Of a DNA stretch of 64,000 nucleotides, positions 35,694-43,815 are shown in pieces. Source of the stretch: Candidatus Melainabacteria bacterium (lineage in GTDB: Bacteria > Cyanobacteriota > Vampirovibrionia > Obscuribacterales > Obscuribacteraceae); the NCBI GenBank assembly GCA_003153555.1, contig PLZS01000082.1:1-64000 (forward strand). The letters are read 5' to 3'. Position 1 is the first letter of the stretch. Each line of letters begins with the position of its first letter. The translations under genes and the position numbers were made by a program. The notes beneath the pieces were generated by a model. It saw only the letters and a program-made list of their open reading frames with translations. It was not told the origin of the DNA and did not search any database.

Positions 35694-36263
35694 TCAGCGC
35701 TCTCTTACACTAACCAAAATCTTACTTAAATTGATGTCCTTCCATTCAGTGTAGGAATGGTAGTAATAAATTGCCACACCAACGCTAATGCCATCTGCAT
35801 CGACCATTGTGTAGCACAGGAAATTGTCGTCGCCTGTAGCCGTGCCCGAGACCGCGCCCCAATCGAAGCACCACGCTTCCAAACCGGGCTGTTTGCCTTC
35901 AACCGGATCAGCTAAACTTCTCAGAGTTAGGTCACAAATTTTCTCGTAGAACGCTTGATCAAAGTGATAGCGAGTGCAATCGAAAATTCCTGCTTGCCCA
36001 GAAACGACACTTACAGAATCTCCCAGCGAAATTGTCCAATCAGATAACTGTGGCTCTGCTCCAGAAAAAATAGCAATCAACTTATAAGTATCAGCACCAT
36101 CATCTTCAACGAAGGCGTGCCACAAGCCCGCTGCACAATTGTTGAAGAATGCATGCCCACGTCCTTCCAGAGTTTTTCTGCAGGGATCTGCTGCGACTAT
36201 TTTTCCATCAGAGACTATAAAGCTTCCGATGTGTACGATTTTTTCAATCTTGGCCGGACACAT
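35694..36263 (-). CDS. DUF4241-like protein of unknown function
   Basis: 189 residues. Near the N-terminus is SDGKIVAADPC. The middle has NNCAAGLWHAFVEDDG and VVSGQAGIFDCTRYHF, and the C-terminal part has FDWGAVSGTATGDDNFLCY followed by DADGISVGVAIYY. The D-P-C, SGQAGIFD and GDG-type-Y elements recur together in a family of bacterial proteins related to DUF4241, which is often found among immunity-type or orphan genes. No catalytic residues are known. Its 5' end abuts the MurF-like gene (37 bp gap, same strand), so they may share a transcript. Confidence 0.55.
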   Translation of the reverse strand: MCPAKIEKIVHIGSFIVSDGKIVAADPCRKTLEGRGHAFFNNCAAGLWHAFVEDDGADTYKLIAIFSGAEPQLSDWTISLGDSVSVVSGQAGIFDCTRYHFDQAFYEKICDLTLRSLADPVEGKQPGLEAWCFDWGAVSGTATGDDNFLCYTMVDADGISVGVAIYYYHSYTEWKDINLSKILVSVRER

Positions 36264-36300
36264 AGATTATAGTCTCCAAAAAATTTATTCCCCCAAGAAA

Positions 36301-37113
36301 CTAAATCAGCTTACAGGCTATGCGGCCCGCCCAAATATCTGCGTCGCCAGAATCGTTTTCCTCATTGAAGCAAAGTTTTTTTCCGTCGAAATCGTCGCTT
36401 CTAATCAAAACATCCTGGCCGGTTGTAGCTATAACCAAAGTGCATGTGTCTTGATCAAGCTCCGCGAATGAATCCCTCAAACCCTCGTTAAACTCTTGCT
36501 GAGAGGAAGACATGCGAAAGTGGTCGAAGCCATCTTTGGCTATAACAAGAACGTTTGGCTCGAGAGCGGAGAGAGAAATGCGGATGTGTTCGGGACTCGT
36601 AGGAGAAATTTCGACCACGACAACCTCGGTTGAATTGTTCATATTGAGCACCGCATTCAATACCGCGCCAGTCGACTCAATGGCCACCCGCCAATATTCT
36701 GTTCGGTGCTTCGTCTGCAGATCGTCATAACAGAACTTGCCCGCCGGGCAACGTTCTTCTGAGCGATTCACCATAACCGCGATAATCTTCGGACCGACGC
36801 GCCGTCGCCAATCGCGGGCAAGTTGTGCCAGGGCTTCCAGCGGATCGACCACTGCAAGCAAGGGGAAGCTGGTGCTGGCAATGGCATAACCAGCACGCTC
36901 CCCGACAATGCAACCGATCGCACCTTCAGAAAAAGCGTCACCTAAAAAATCGTGTCCGTCATATGTCTTGCCCGGCAGGGCTATGAACCAGGCGCCTTCG
37001 GGTAAAGTTCTTGTATCTGTGTGGACCTCGGCAGCTTCATCCCGCATCAATCCAGCGGCTAGTCTAGCTCCGGTTATTTCCATTATTTCTTCTGCAGAAT
37101 AGAGAGCAGCCAA
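36301..37113 (-). CDS. Degenerate, shortened MurF-like Mur ligase
   Basis: About 270 residues if started at TTG 37113 (AAAGGA upstream); an earlier in-frame codon at 37185 would add 24 unusual residues. The first 110 residues match the MurF N-terminal domain (FSLAALYSAEE, DTRTLPEGAWFIALPGKTYDGHDFL, AIGCIVGE, LEALAQLARDWRRR). Where MurF has the ATP loop GSSGKTTTK, this protein has VMVNRSEERCPAG, so the P-loop is destroyed. The remainder keeps a ghost of the central domain (VVVEISPTSPEHI, LEPNVLVI) and the C-terminal domain is missing. It is therefore not a ligase. It could bind cell-wall precursors as a sensor, or be decaying. Confidence 0.65.
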   Translation of the reverse strand: MAALYSAEEIMEITGARLAAGLMRDEAAEVHTDTRTLPEGAWFIALPGKTYDGHDFLGDAFSEGAIGCIVGERAGYAIASTSFPLLAVVDPLEALAQLARDWRRRVGPKIIAVMVNRSEERCPAGKFCYDDLQTKHRTEYWRVAIESTGAVLNAVLNMNNSTEVVVVEISPTSPEHIRISLSALEPNVLVIAKDGFDHFRMSSSQQEFNEGLRDSFAELDQDTCTLVIATTGQDVLIRSDDFDGKKLCFNEENDSGDADIWAGRIACKLI

Positions 37114-37348
37114 CGAAAAATCCTTTACTTCTGCTTCGCAAATGATGATAACGAGACTATCACTGATTAAGTCAATTAGATGCAAGACTACGCAAAAAGA
37201 ATTGCGCGAATGTGAGACAAAGCGTGCCGGAATGACGCTCTAAATAGACGCGCCACTTCTGCCATATCCATCTTTCACGGCTCTTTTGTGATTTCGGTGC
37301 GCATGTTCGTTCGACGCGATACCCCAAATGACCACAGGCTCTGCTCAA

Positions 37349-37374
37349 GTTAGAAATAAGGACGTTTTTCTAAC
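37349..37374. repeat. 26-bp palindrome, copy 3
   Basis: GTTAGAAA, 10 nt, TTTCTAAC. It lies 53 bp downstream of the 37427-37606 gene on the minus strand, ahead of the MurF-like gene. Confidence 0.75.
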
Positions 37375-37426
37375 AACGACGAGCCCTGATTAGGGAGAGT
37401 TCGAAAAGACCAGATCGTTGACGCAA

Positions 37427-37606
37427 TTACTTGCTGGAAACTAATTCTTTTGCTTCTTCTTTAGGTGCAAATTTTTCAGCTTCAGCTACAGTCAGCTTGC
37501 CGTCTGCTTTCTTACGATCATTAAGAACTCGATTCAGCAAGCGGCTCGCATAATTATTAGCAAAACTGTTTCGCTGTAAAGTTCCGGTAGAGTTGTCATT
37601 TGACAT
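37427..37606 (-). CDS. Small polar protein of unknown function
   Basis: 59 residues from ATG 37606, chosen because GGAGGG lies 8 nt upstream. It begins MSNDNSTGT and ends ELVSSK, with a helical, Lys/Glu-rich second half (NDRKKADGKLTVAEAEKF). No hydrophobic segment or known domain. A 26-bp palindrome follows. Confidence 0.5.
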   Translation of the reverse strand: MSNDNSTGTLQRNSFANNYASRLLNRVLNDRKKADGKLTVAEAEKFAPKEEAKELVSSK

Positions 37607-37828
37607 GGGTGGCAGCCCTCCGCTTGCAGATGTAAACGATTGCAAGCACAATTCTTATGTCTGAATTTCATCAGGCACAAGCGCCATTTATGCTTCTCAA
37701 CCGCATCAGGATGATCGTAGTAGAATCACCATCTGTTGGCAACCCCCAAAACGTCCTGCTTAAGCGCAATTAACTGAAGAATGCCTTATGATACTCACTG
37801 ACTGAAGCTCAGTTACGAAGGCTTTTAC

Positions 37829-38878
37829 ATGACAGATCAGCTCTCAATTGCAGATCCACATTGTTCTGACAAAGAAGGTGGTTTACTCATTCCGTGCGAT
37901 ATCCCGGGTGCGGATGCGTGGGCGAAACGTCGCCATTTACTGGATACAGCTGATCTGACAGTGCCGGAAATCGAGTGCCTTATGGCCCTAGCTGTAAAAT
38001 GCAAAAAATTACACGAGACCACGCGGGCACCAATTTCGGTGCTCAACAATAAAATCGTCGCCAACCTTTTCTATGAGAATTCAACTCGCACACGCAGCAG
38101 TTTTGAATTGGCCGCAAAAAAGCTTGGCGCCTCTGTGCTCAACTTGGATATCAAAACGTCATCCATCACAAAAGGCGAAACTATCGAGGACACCGCGTCT
38201 ACCCTGGTTGCGATGGGTGTCAACGCCGTCATTCAAAGACATTCGTCTTCTGGAGCCGCCCATAAATTAGCCCAGGCTTTGAACGACGAAGTACATGTAA
38301 TTAACGCAGGCGATGGATGGAATGCTCACCCAACCCAAGCATTACTCGATTTGTTCAGCATGCTGGAAATTCGCCCAAGCATTGCCGGTTGCAAGATTGC
38401 CATCATCGGCGATATCACTCACAGCCGCGTGGCGCGTTCCAATATTTCACTCTTGAAGAAACTTGGTGTCGATATCCACGTAGCTGGCCCGCCTACCCTG
38501 ATCCCCAAATACCTGGCCAGCTTGGGCGCCACGGTGCACTCAAGACTGGAACCAGCAATAGAGAATGCAGACTTTATTATTGCCTTGCGTTTGCAGATCG
38601 AACGACAGCAACAAGGTCTAATTCCAAGTATTGGTGAATTTCAAAGACTTTATCGAATCGATCACAAACGCCTCAAACTAGCCAAACCAGGTGTGCATTT
38701 GCTGCATCCAGGGCCCGTTAATCGCGGCATAGAAATTACTGATGAACTTATGGATGACACAAATGTGTCACTGATTAGTAGACAGGTGGCAAGCGGCATC
38801 GCGGTTCGCATGGCGCTGCTGTTTTTATTACTCTCTGAACAAACTCCGTCCAAACAAAGGTTTTCGAACGTTGTCTAA
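37829..38878 (+). CDS. pyrB: Aspartate carbamoyltransferase catalytic chain
   Basis: 349 residues, some 40 more than the usual 310, because of an extended N-terminus (IADPHCSDKEGGLLIPCD). It starts with ATG behind GAAGG. Hallmarks are the carbamoyl-phosphate site STRTRSSFELA, KGETIEDTASTL, the HRHSSS-type loop (QRHSSSGA), GDGWNAHPTQALLDLF, ITHSRVARSNI and LHPGPVNRGIEI. It catalyses the first committed step of pyrimidine synthesis. A regulatory chain (pyrI) is not present. The end overlaps pyrC by 8 bp, so translation is coupled. Confidence 0.97.
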   Translation: MTDQLSIADPHCSDKEGGLLIPCDIPGADAWAKRRHLLDTADLTVPEIECLMALAVKCKKLHETTRAPISVLNNKIVANLFYENSTRTRSSFELAAKKLGASVLNLDIKTSSITKGETIEDTASTLVAMGVNAVIQRHSSSGAAHKLAQALNDEVHVINAGDGWNAHPTQALLDLFSMLEIRPSIAGCKIAIIGDITHSRVARSNISLLKKLGVDIHVAGPPTLIPKYLASLGATVHSRLEPAIENADFIIALRLQIERQQQGLIPSIGEFQRLYRIDHKRLKLAKPGVHLLHPGPVNRGIEITDELMDDTNVSLISRQVASGIAVRMALLFLLLSEQTPSKQRFSNVV

Positions 38879-40190
38879 ATCATTGCTGATTAAAAACGGC
38901 CTTCTTATAGATGGCACAAAAACACAACGCCTGGATGTTCGAATAGACTCCGGAGTCGTCTCGGAGTTAGCGGAACACCTTGATAATAGCAAAGACGATG
39001 AGCAAATCGATGCAACCGGCTTGTGGCTAACACCGGGCTTCATCGATCTACATACACATTTAAGGGATTTAGGACAATCAAACAAAGAGGATATCTTCAC
39101 TGGCACCCTTTCGGCGGCTTGCGGTGGTTACACAACCGTTGTAGCGATGGCGAACACAGATCCGCCCACGGACAATGTGCTGGTTATGTCTCGTATCAAG
39201 CAGTTAATCGCTGAGAGAGCCTGTATTGAAGTTCTGCCGGTTGCTTGCGTTACGAAAGGAATGGCAGGAAACGAATTAACCGAGATGGTTGCCTTAGCGG
39301 ATATGGGTGTGGTCGCTTTCTCGGACGATGGTTTACCAGTCACGAACCTAGCCGTCCTTCGCCGCGCTCTTGAGTATGCTGAGCTGGCAGAACGATTCAT
39401 CATCAGTCATGCCGAAGATAGAGATTTAGCGGCTGGAGGCTGCATCAATGAATCGCCAGCAGCGACAAGGCTAGGACTTCCTTCCATTACGCCAGCGGCT
39501 GAATCTGCATGTATTGCCAGAGAAATCGAAGTGGTGCGTCAAACTGGCGGACGGCTTCATTTTGCCCACGTCTCCACCGCGGCGTCAGTCGCTTTGATTC
39601 GTCATGCAAAGGCGAGCAATCTGCGCGTCACCGCAGATGTTACCCCGCATCATCTCGTGCTTTCGGATGAGGACATAAAAGACTTTGATACGTCCTTTAA
39701 AATGAATCCACCGTTGCGCTCGAAAGCCGATCAAGAAGAGTGCGTGAAAGGTCTAAAAGATGGAACACTCGATGCCATCGCCACCGACCACGCTCCGCAC
39801 AGTCGATCTGACAAAGCTAAAACTTTTGACGACGCACCATTTGGAGTGATTGGCTTGGAAACTGCCTTTTCGTTAGTTTATGAACGCCTGGTTTTATCAG
39901 GAGAAATTTCACAACATGATCTGCTTGCACTCATGATGTCGAATCCAGCGGGGATACTTGCTCGTAAAGGCACTGTAGACAAGGGTGATGTAGCCAATTT
40001 CGCGCTTATACAACCCAAATTGTCGTGGATTTATAGAACTAAAGAAGGCTTCTCGAAGAGCATTAATTCGCCATTCAACGAAAGAAAAATGACTGGGAAA
40101 AATCTGCTCACGATTTATCAAGGGCAAACGGTTTATCGCGACGAGCAACATCTGCCGAAGCTGACTGTCAGCCAATCAACATCACACTAG
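38871..40190 (+). CDS. pyrC: Dihydroorotase
   Basis: 439 residues from TTG 38871, which overlaps the pyrB stop. It is a type I multifunctional-type dihydroorotase: metal-binding DLHTHLRDLG, then a long TIM barrel with ISHAEDRDLA, HFAHVSTAASV, DVTPHHLVLSDED, FKMNPPLRSKAD and the active-site TDHAPHS. It ring-closes N-carbamoyl-aspartate, the product of PyrB. Binuclear zinc is expected. The gene is followed by a small membrane protein gene 15 bp on, which may belong to the same transcript. Confidence 0.96.
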   Translation: MSKSLLIKNGLLIDGTKTQRLDVRIDSGVVSELAEHLDNSKDDEQIDATGLWLTPGFIDLHTHLRDLGQSNKEDIFTGTLSAACGGYTTVVAMANTDPPTDNVLVMSRIKQLIAERACIEVLPVACVTKGMAGNELTEMVALADMGVVAFSDDGLPVTNLAVLRRALEYAELAERFIISHAEDRDLAAGGCINESPAATRLGLPSITPAAESACIAREIEVVRQTGGRLHFAHVSTAASVALIRHAKASNLRVTADVTPHHLVLSDEDIKDFDTSFKMNPPLRSKADQEECVKGLKDGTLDAIATDHAPHSRSDKAKTFDDAPFGVIGLETAFSLVYERLVLSGEISQHDLLALMMSNPAGILARKGTVDKGDVANFALIQPKLSWIYRTKEGFSKSINSPFNERKMTGKNLLTIYQGQTVYRDEQHLPKLTVSQSTSH

Positions 40191-40205
40191 ATCTAAGTTA
40201 CTACA

Positions 40206-40676
40206 ATGAACGGCAACGCTATTTTAATGAGCTTGTGGAGAAAAACCAGCAAATACAGATTCATTTTAGTCATGAGTGCTGTTGCTGTAATCGCACTGAA
40301 ATTACCACTGCAGATATACATGACACTGGGCAGATACCAACATATAGGCATCGCCCTCTTTTTATTTGGCATGGGTTACGTCATGCAACTAATTTGGTCA
40401 TGGCGAATTTATACAAAGTGGGCGAGAATCAGCAATTGTGCTACTTGCGTCTTCTTTTGCTCAGTAGGCATGTTCTTTTATGCCAATTCCTGGCTGGATA
40501 CGAGCATTGCTGAACCAACCGAAGAAAGGATGATGCTTCGCAGTATTTTTTTAGGCATTTATCTGTTTCTTGCAGTTATAGTTGCTGCGATTTGGCTGAC
40601 GTGGATTCATGAGGATGGAAAAGCTGTTCCCGTGAAGGTTTCCGAGCACGAGCAAAACGAAGACGCGAGAAAATAG
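40206..40676 (+). CDS. Membrane protein with four helices
   Basis: 156 residues with hydrophobic segments at about 18-35 (FILVMSAVAVIALKLPL), 45-64, 76-92 and 115-134 (IFLGIYLFLAVIVAAIWLTW). The C-terminal 20 residues are charged and should be cytoplasmic. No family is recognised. It starts 15 bp after pyrC and ends 31 bp before the P-loop kinase, so it is probably in the pyrBC transcript. Confidence 0.6.
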   Translation: MNGNAILMSLWRKTSKYRFILVMSAVAVIALKLPLQIYMTLGRYQHIGIALFLFGMGYVMQLIWSWRIYTKWARISNCATCVFFCSVGMFFYANSWLDTSIAEPTEERMMLRSIFLGIYLFLAVIVAAIWLTWIHEDGKAVPVKVSEHEQNEDARK

Positions 40677-40707
40677 TGAAGTACAATTACAACAATCGAG
40701 GCAATAG

Positions 40708-41202
40708 TTGAAGCGGCTTATATTATTAGTTGGAATACCAGGCGCCGGTAAATCCACCCTTGCAAAGAAAATTATCGAAAAGGGTTTTCACTGTTTGAGC
40801 GCTGATCCAATTCGCGAAGAGTTGTATGGAGACGCAGCCGAGCAAGGCGATAAGGAGCAGGTCTTTAAAATCTTTTTTGAACGACTCGATGATGCTCTGG
40901 CTAAAGAATTGGACATCATCATCGACAACACCAACCTCAATCCTCGACAAAGAAAACCAATTTTGGAAAAAGCGCGGAAAGCTGGTTACAGCGACATTCA
41001 ATTGTGGTTGTTAGACGTGCCGTTGGACGTCTGCTTGAAGAGAAACGCTAGCCGTAACAGAGTCGTTCCTGACGATATAGTGGCAAACATGTTTATGGAG
41101 CTGAACAGATCCGGCAGACCCCAAAGAACCGAGGGCAAACTCGTTTTGATCAGGCCAGGAAATGACGAAAACGACTTTCGATTTTTCTTTCCACAATCAT
41201 AG
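40708..41202 (+). CDS. P-loop nucleotide kinase (polynucleotide/gluconate-kinase-like)
   Basis: 164 residues from TTG with GAGG upstream. A Walker A GIPGAGKST (9-17) opens the protein. Then come SADPIREELYGD, IIDNTNLNPRQRKPI and LLDVPLDVCLKRNASRNRVVP (as VPLDVCLKRNASRN), the pattern of AAA_33-type kinases that phosphorylate polynucleotides, carbohydrates or nucleosides. The lid is short. The substrate cannot be assigned. It is last in the apparent pyrB-pyrC-membrane-kinase unit, but a metabolic link to pyrimidines is not shown. Confidence 0.8.
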   Translation: MKRLILLVGIPGAGKSTLAKKIIEKGFHCLSADPIREELYGDAAEQGDKEQVFKIFFERLDDALAKELDIIIDNTNLNPRQRKPILEKARKAGYSDIQLWLLDVPLDVCLKRNASRNRVVPDDIVANMFMELNRSGRPQRTEGKLVLIRPGNDENDFRFFFPQS

Positions 41203-41344
41203 TAGCTCTAATAGTCACTACTCAATGCTAATGCTACTTGCTTATGCAAGTGTGGCGCATCCTCTTGGCATAAGAATCCTGATTGCACACGACGCGTTTG
41301 CGGCCGGACAAATCCGGACTACTGAGCGGCTACACAGGCTCTAG

Positions 41345-41901
41345 TTAAAAACCAGAACTGTCATAACTTGCGTCAACATTTTCCGAAACGTTTTTCACAG
41401 CATAGAACCTTGCCACCGGTGCCAGAGTCTCGGTACCAGATAAGCTAAATTCGCTGCCTTTCACGAACTCATCGCCGCCCCATGCGGCAGGCAAGACGCT
41501 GCCATGACCAGTGGTCAAACCCTTACTGCGGTCACCTGTAATGCCTCTTTCGATGCGATGGTCAGGGGTGAATCCCGGCTCCCCAAATGGAGGCAGTCCG
41601 ACCGTTCCCTCGTCACCATATATGGCATCAGCATTTCCCTTCGCTTGAAGCACAAAACTGTCTAACGTAGTTTCAGGCAATCCATTTCTTCTGTGCTCAC
41701 CCCAAAGATCCGAGCCAACTGACATTGGCCTATTGACTTCTGCTCGGGTCGACCTCTTAATGCCACACGAGAAATACCGAAGTCTCGCGCTTGCATGCCA
41801 GTGTGTCGAGTGGTGTTGCCGTAGACACCAGGGCTGGCTGCAAATGTTGGATCGCAATAGAACACGCACCAGGTCAGTGCAATCAAAATCAAAAGATGCA
41901 T
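41345..41901 (-). pseudogene. Secreted protein split by a frameshift
   Basis: ATG 41901 opens a signal peptide (LLILIALTWCVFY) and a frame that continues to 41662. The neighbouring frame, which runs to the stop at 41345, carries the rest (MSVGSDLWGEHRRNG, TLDSFVLQAKGNADAIYGDEG, PVARFYAVKNVSENV) with no start of its own except a weak GTG. Joining them by a one-base shift around 41745-41755 (near ALRG/STRAEV) gives a protein of about 185 residues that would be exported. The downstream part is well preserved, so the break is recent or a sequencing error; programmed frameshifting is less likely. Function unknown. Confidence 0.5.
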
Positions 41902-41945
41902 AGTAAATTCTTCTCCGAGTCGAGACTCAGAACCTACAGTGCAAA

Positions 41946-41966
41946 TTTGAGAAATTTTTGAGGAAG
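41946..41966 (+). promoter_or_regulatory. Tandem TTTGAG repeat, candidate response-regulator site
   Basis: TTTGAGAAAT (41946) and TTTGAGGAAG (41957) at an 11-bp step, 45-65 bp upstream of the frameshifted secreted-protein gene. Third occurrence of this tandem motif, in the opposite orientation to its gene compared with the histidine kinase site. Confidence 0.4.
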
Positions 41967-42000
41967 CACAAGTCCATTCTCTTCTAACAATGGCGTTATC

Positions 42001-42699
42001 TCAATGGCGGTCCGGTATCTGAACGTAGCCATGCTGCGGTATACGGATTCCCTGCCAAGCCAGTGGCTTTACCTCTGGAAGCACCGTCAGGAGTGCCCGA
42101 GACTCACAGCGTCCTGCCAAACATCTTGAACTTAGCCACTCCGGCATCCATCGAATACACTCGTTAACCCACGTGCTTTGGTTTCGGTTAAATCGGTACA
42201 TGCCAAGGTCGATTTGTTCAGGAGTCACCAATTTTTTACCAATGTGCCAAAGCGCTCTGATTGCATTACCTACCGTGTTATCGCCTGTGCAAATACCCTT
42301 TCTTGATGCAATTCTGTGCATTTTTATTTTGGTGTCACCGATATGAAAATAGCTCGTCGAACCATTGGTGTAGAAAGTTGGAATCTCGTTTTGGTCGCGC
42401 TTCAGTCCTAATTTAACTGCGATGTCATTGCCATGTTCAAGCAACTGCTTACCGAAAGCATCCGCTTTCACTCGCGCTATTTCCTCAATCGAATATTCTT
42501 GATTCGTAAAATCTTGACGCACAAATACTCCGCGCGCTAGACGGACAATGCTTCCAGCATTGACCATTCGGTAAAGACACTGATCAACAGCTCCTCGGGA
42601 GCCCATCTTCAACACATCTCTAGTAGTGAACAACTCTCCGGAGCGGAGTTTTACTATGTAGTTGCGAATTAGATAAGTGCACACAATGTTTCCCTCCAT
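42001..42699 (-). CDS. DUF6088/AbiEi-like antitoxin, orphan
   Basis: 232 residues. The N-terminal winged helix (TYLIRNYIVKLRSGELF, RDVLKMGSRGAVDQCLYRM, AGSIVRLARGVFVR) is typical of AbiEi/DUF6088 proteins, the antitoxin and autorepressor part of type IV AbiE toxin-antitoxin systems. The second part (ARVKADAFGKQLLEHGNDIAVKLGL as KADAFGKQLLEHG and DIAVKLGL, then TNGSTSYFHIGDTKIKMHRI) also fits. The cognate nucleotidyltransferase toxin normally lies directly downstream; here the next gene on the strand is the frameshifted secreted protein. So it is an orphan, perhaps kept as a DNA-binding regulator. It is preceded by two 26-bp palindromes. Confidence 0.75.
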   Translation of the reverse strand: MEGNIVCTYLIRNYIVKLRSGELFTTRDVLKMGSRGAVDQCLYRMVNAGSIVRLARGVFVRQDFTNQEYSIEEIARVKADAFGKQLLEHGNDIAVKLGLKRDQNEIPTFYTNGSTSYFHIGDTKIKMHRIASRKGICTGDNTVGNAIRALWHIGKKLVTPEQIDLGMYRFNRNQSTWVNECIRWMPEWLSSRCLAGRCESRALLTVLPEVKPLAWQGIRIPQHGYVQIPDRH

Positions 42700-42785
42700 A
42701 AGAAGTACCTATGTATTGATACGTTCAGATTTAGAAAAAGTTCAAATCATTGCCAGTTAGTCCGCCTTTTTTCGACTCTCAAGTC

Positions 42786-42811
42786 GTTAGAAAAAAACAC
42801 GTTTTTCTAAC
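42786..42811. repeat. 26-bp palindrome, copy 4
   Basis: GTTAGAAAAA, 6 nt, GTTTTTCTAAC at the right arm; 10-bp matching arms. It is 82 bp before copy 5, and both lie between the orphan antitoxin (its 5' side) and the gene at 43037 (its 3' side). Confidence 0.75.
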
Positions 42812-42867
42812 AAATCCTGACAGGTAGCACGATGGAGAGACTCTATGAAATCCCCGCGCTATGACAA

Positions 42868-42893
42868 GTTAGAAATAAAATCGTTTTTCTAAA
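42868..42893. repeat. 26-bp palindrome, copy 5
   Basis: GTTAGAAA, 10 nt, TTTCTAAA (last base differs from the others). Spacing of 82 bp from copy 4, nearly the same as the 81 bp between copies 1 and 2. Confidence 0.7.
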
Positions 42894-43036
42894 AAAGGCG
42901 ACAAGCCTTTTTTAAGAGTGGTGCCTTTTTAATATTTCTGATCAGAGATAGAATTATTTGAGTTCACGCTCTCAAGCTAGCGATAAACGCTTAACGAGAT
43001 TAACACTGGATTATTGGCAGACAGAAATCATTCATT

Positions 43037-43369
43037 TTAAATGATTAAGCAGTCACAATTTTCACGAAAATCGCAACCAGGATCGTGGACAACGAAAGCA
43101 TAAAATTTCTGATTACATCCATCCGTGAACCATCCTACTGGAACCAATACTTCCTCCGGTCCACTGTAATCTGGCTGTCCCCAGGACGACTCGACAGCTT
43201 CCAACTGTTCAGGGGTGAGCGAATGAATCAGAAAAATACGATGCTCTTCATGCTCGCCGTTGAGCAGATCAAACCAATAGGTCTCACCTTCATATTCAAG
43301 CAAGCCGTTGAGAGGTCCATCATACCAAGCGCCACCATCGAGATACCATTGACGCGATCGGGGTTGAAT
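43037..43369 (-). pseudogene. Small conserved protein without a usual start codon
   Basis: The frame ends LGQ...CDCLII at 43037 and contains LLEYEGETYWFDLLNG and HSLTPEQLEAVESSWG. The first ordinary start (TTG 43303) would begin in the middle of the recognisable domain: the same frame upstream reads QWYLDGGAWYDGPLNG, matching the WYDGPLSG motif of small bacterial proteins of unknown role. Between that motif and the upstream stop (about 43510) there is no ATG, GTG or TTG. ATT at 43369, behind GAGG, is the only tempting alternative. So this is either a gene with a rare ATT start or one that has lost its start. If active it would be about 110 residues. Confidence 0.5.
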
Positions 43370-43694
43370 CTTCGCCTCGTAAACTGCGGCAGACCCTCTG
43401 TGGAGAGCTGTCCTAAAAAATGTGTTTCGCGCATAACTGCCTCGCAGTGATTCTAAGCCACAATGGAGTACATCTTGGAAAGAGTGCTTCCGGAAAAGAT
43501 TACATCACGACTGCCTTCACTAGATGATCAGTCCGCAAAATGAAAGTGAATGCTTTAACCGATCCACTGAACGCCTCTCATGAGCAATAACTTAGTCAGC
43601 GCATACGAAGTAACAGCAAAAGGATCAAGCCTCAGGTTAGCGCTCTAGCGCTCTGGATTTATACTAGTTTCTATAGTATTAAAAATCAAAAAGA

Positions 43695-43723
43695 AAGGTT
43701 AACACCGCATATGGTGCAACCTT
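43695..43723 (-). terminator. Rho-independent terminator of the glucan operon
   Basis: On the minus strand AAGGTT pairs with AACCTT, with the inner arms CACC/GGTG closing the 6-nt loop ATATGC, followed by TTTCTTTTTGATTTTT. It lies about 95 bp after the stop of the beta-glucosidase. A second perfect 11-bp hairpin (43749-43781) comes first. The apex belongs to the dispersed CACC/GGTG hairpin family. Confidence 0.8.
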
Positions 43724-43748
43724 CCTAAACCAAACCAGGAAATTGGAG

Positions 43749-43781
43749 ACCAAACGCAGGCAGATTTGCTCTGCGTTTGGT
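43749..43781 (-). terminator. Strong hairpin after the beta-glucosidase gene
   Basis: ACCAAACGCAG (43749-43759) and CTGCGTTTGGT (43771-43781) with an 11-nt loop, about 35 bp after the beta-glucosidase stop. No T-run follows directly, so it may protect the transcript 3' end while the next hairpin terminates. Confidence 0.6.
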
Positions 43782-43815
43782 TCCAGATCCGGCTACTCCT
43801 GTTGGGGAGTTTGGT

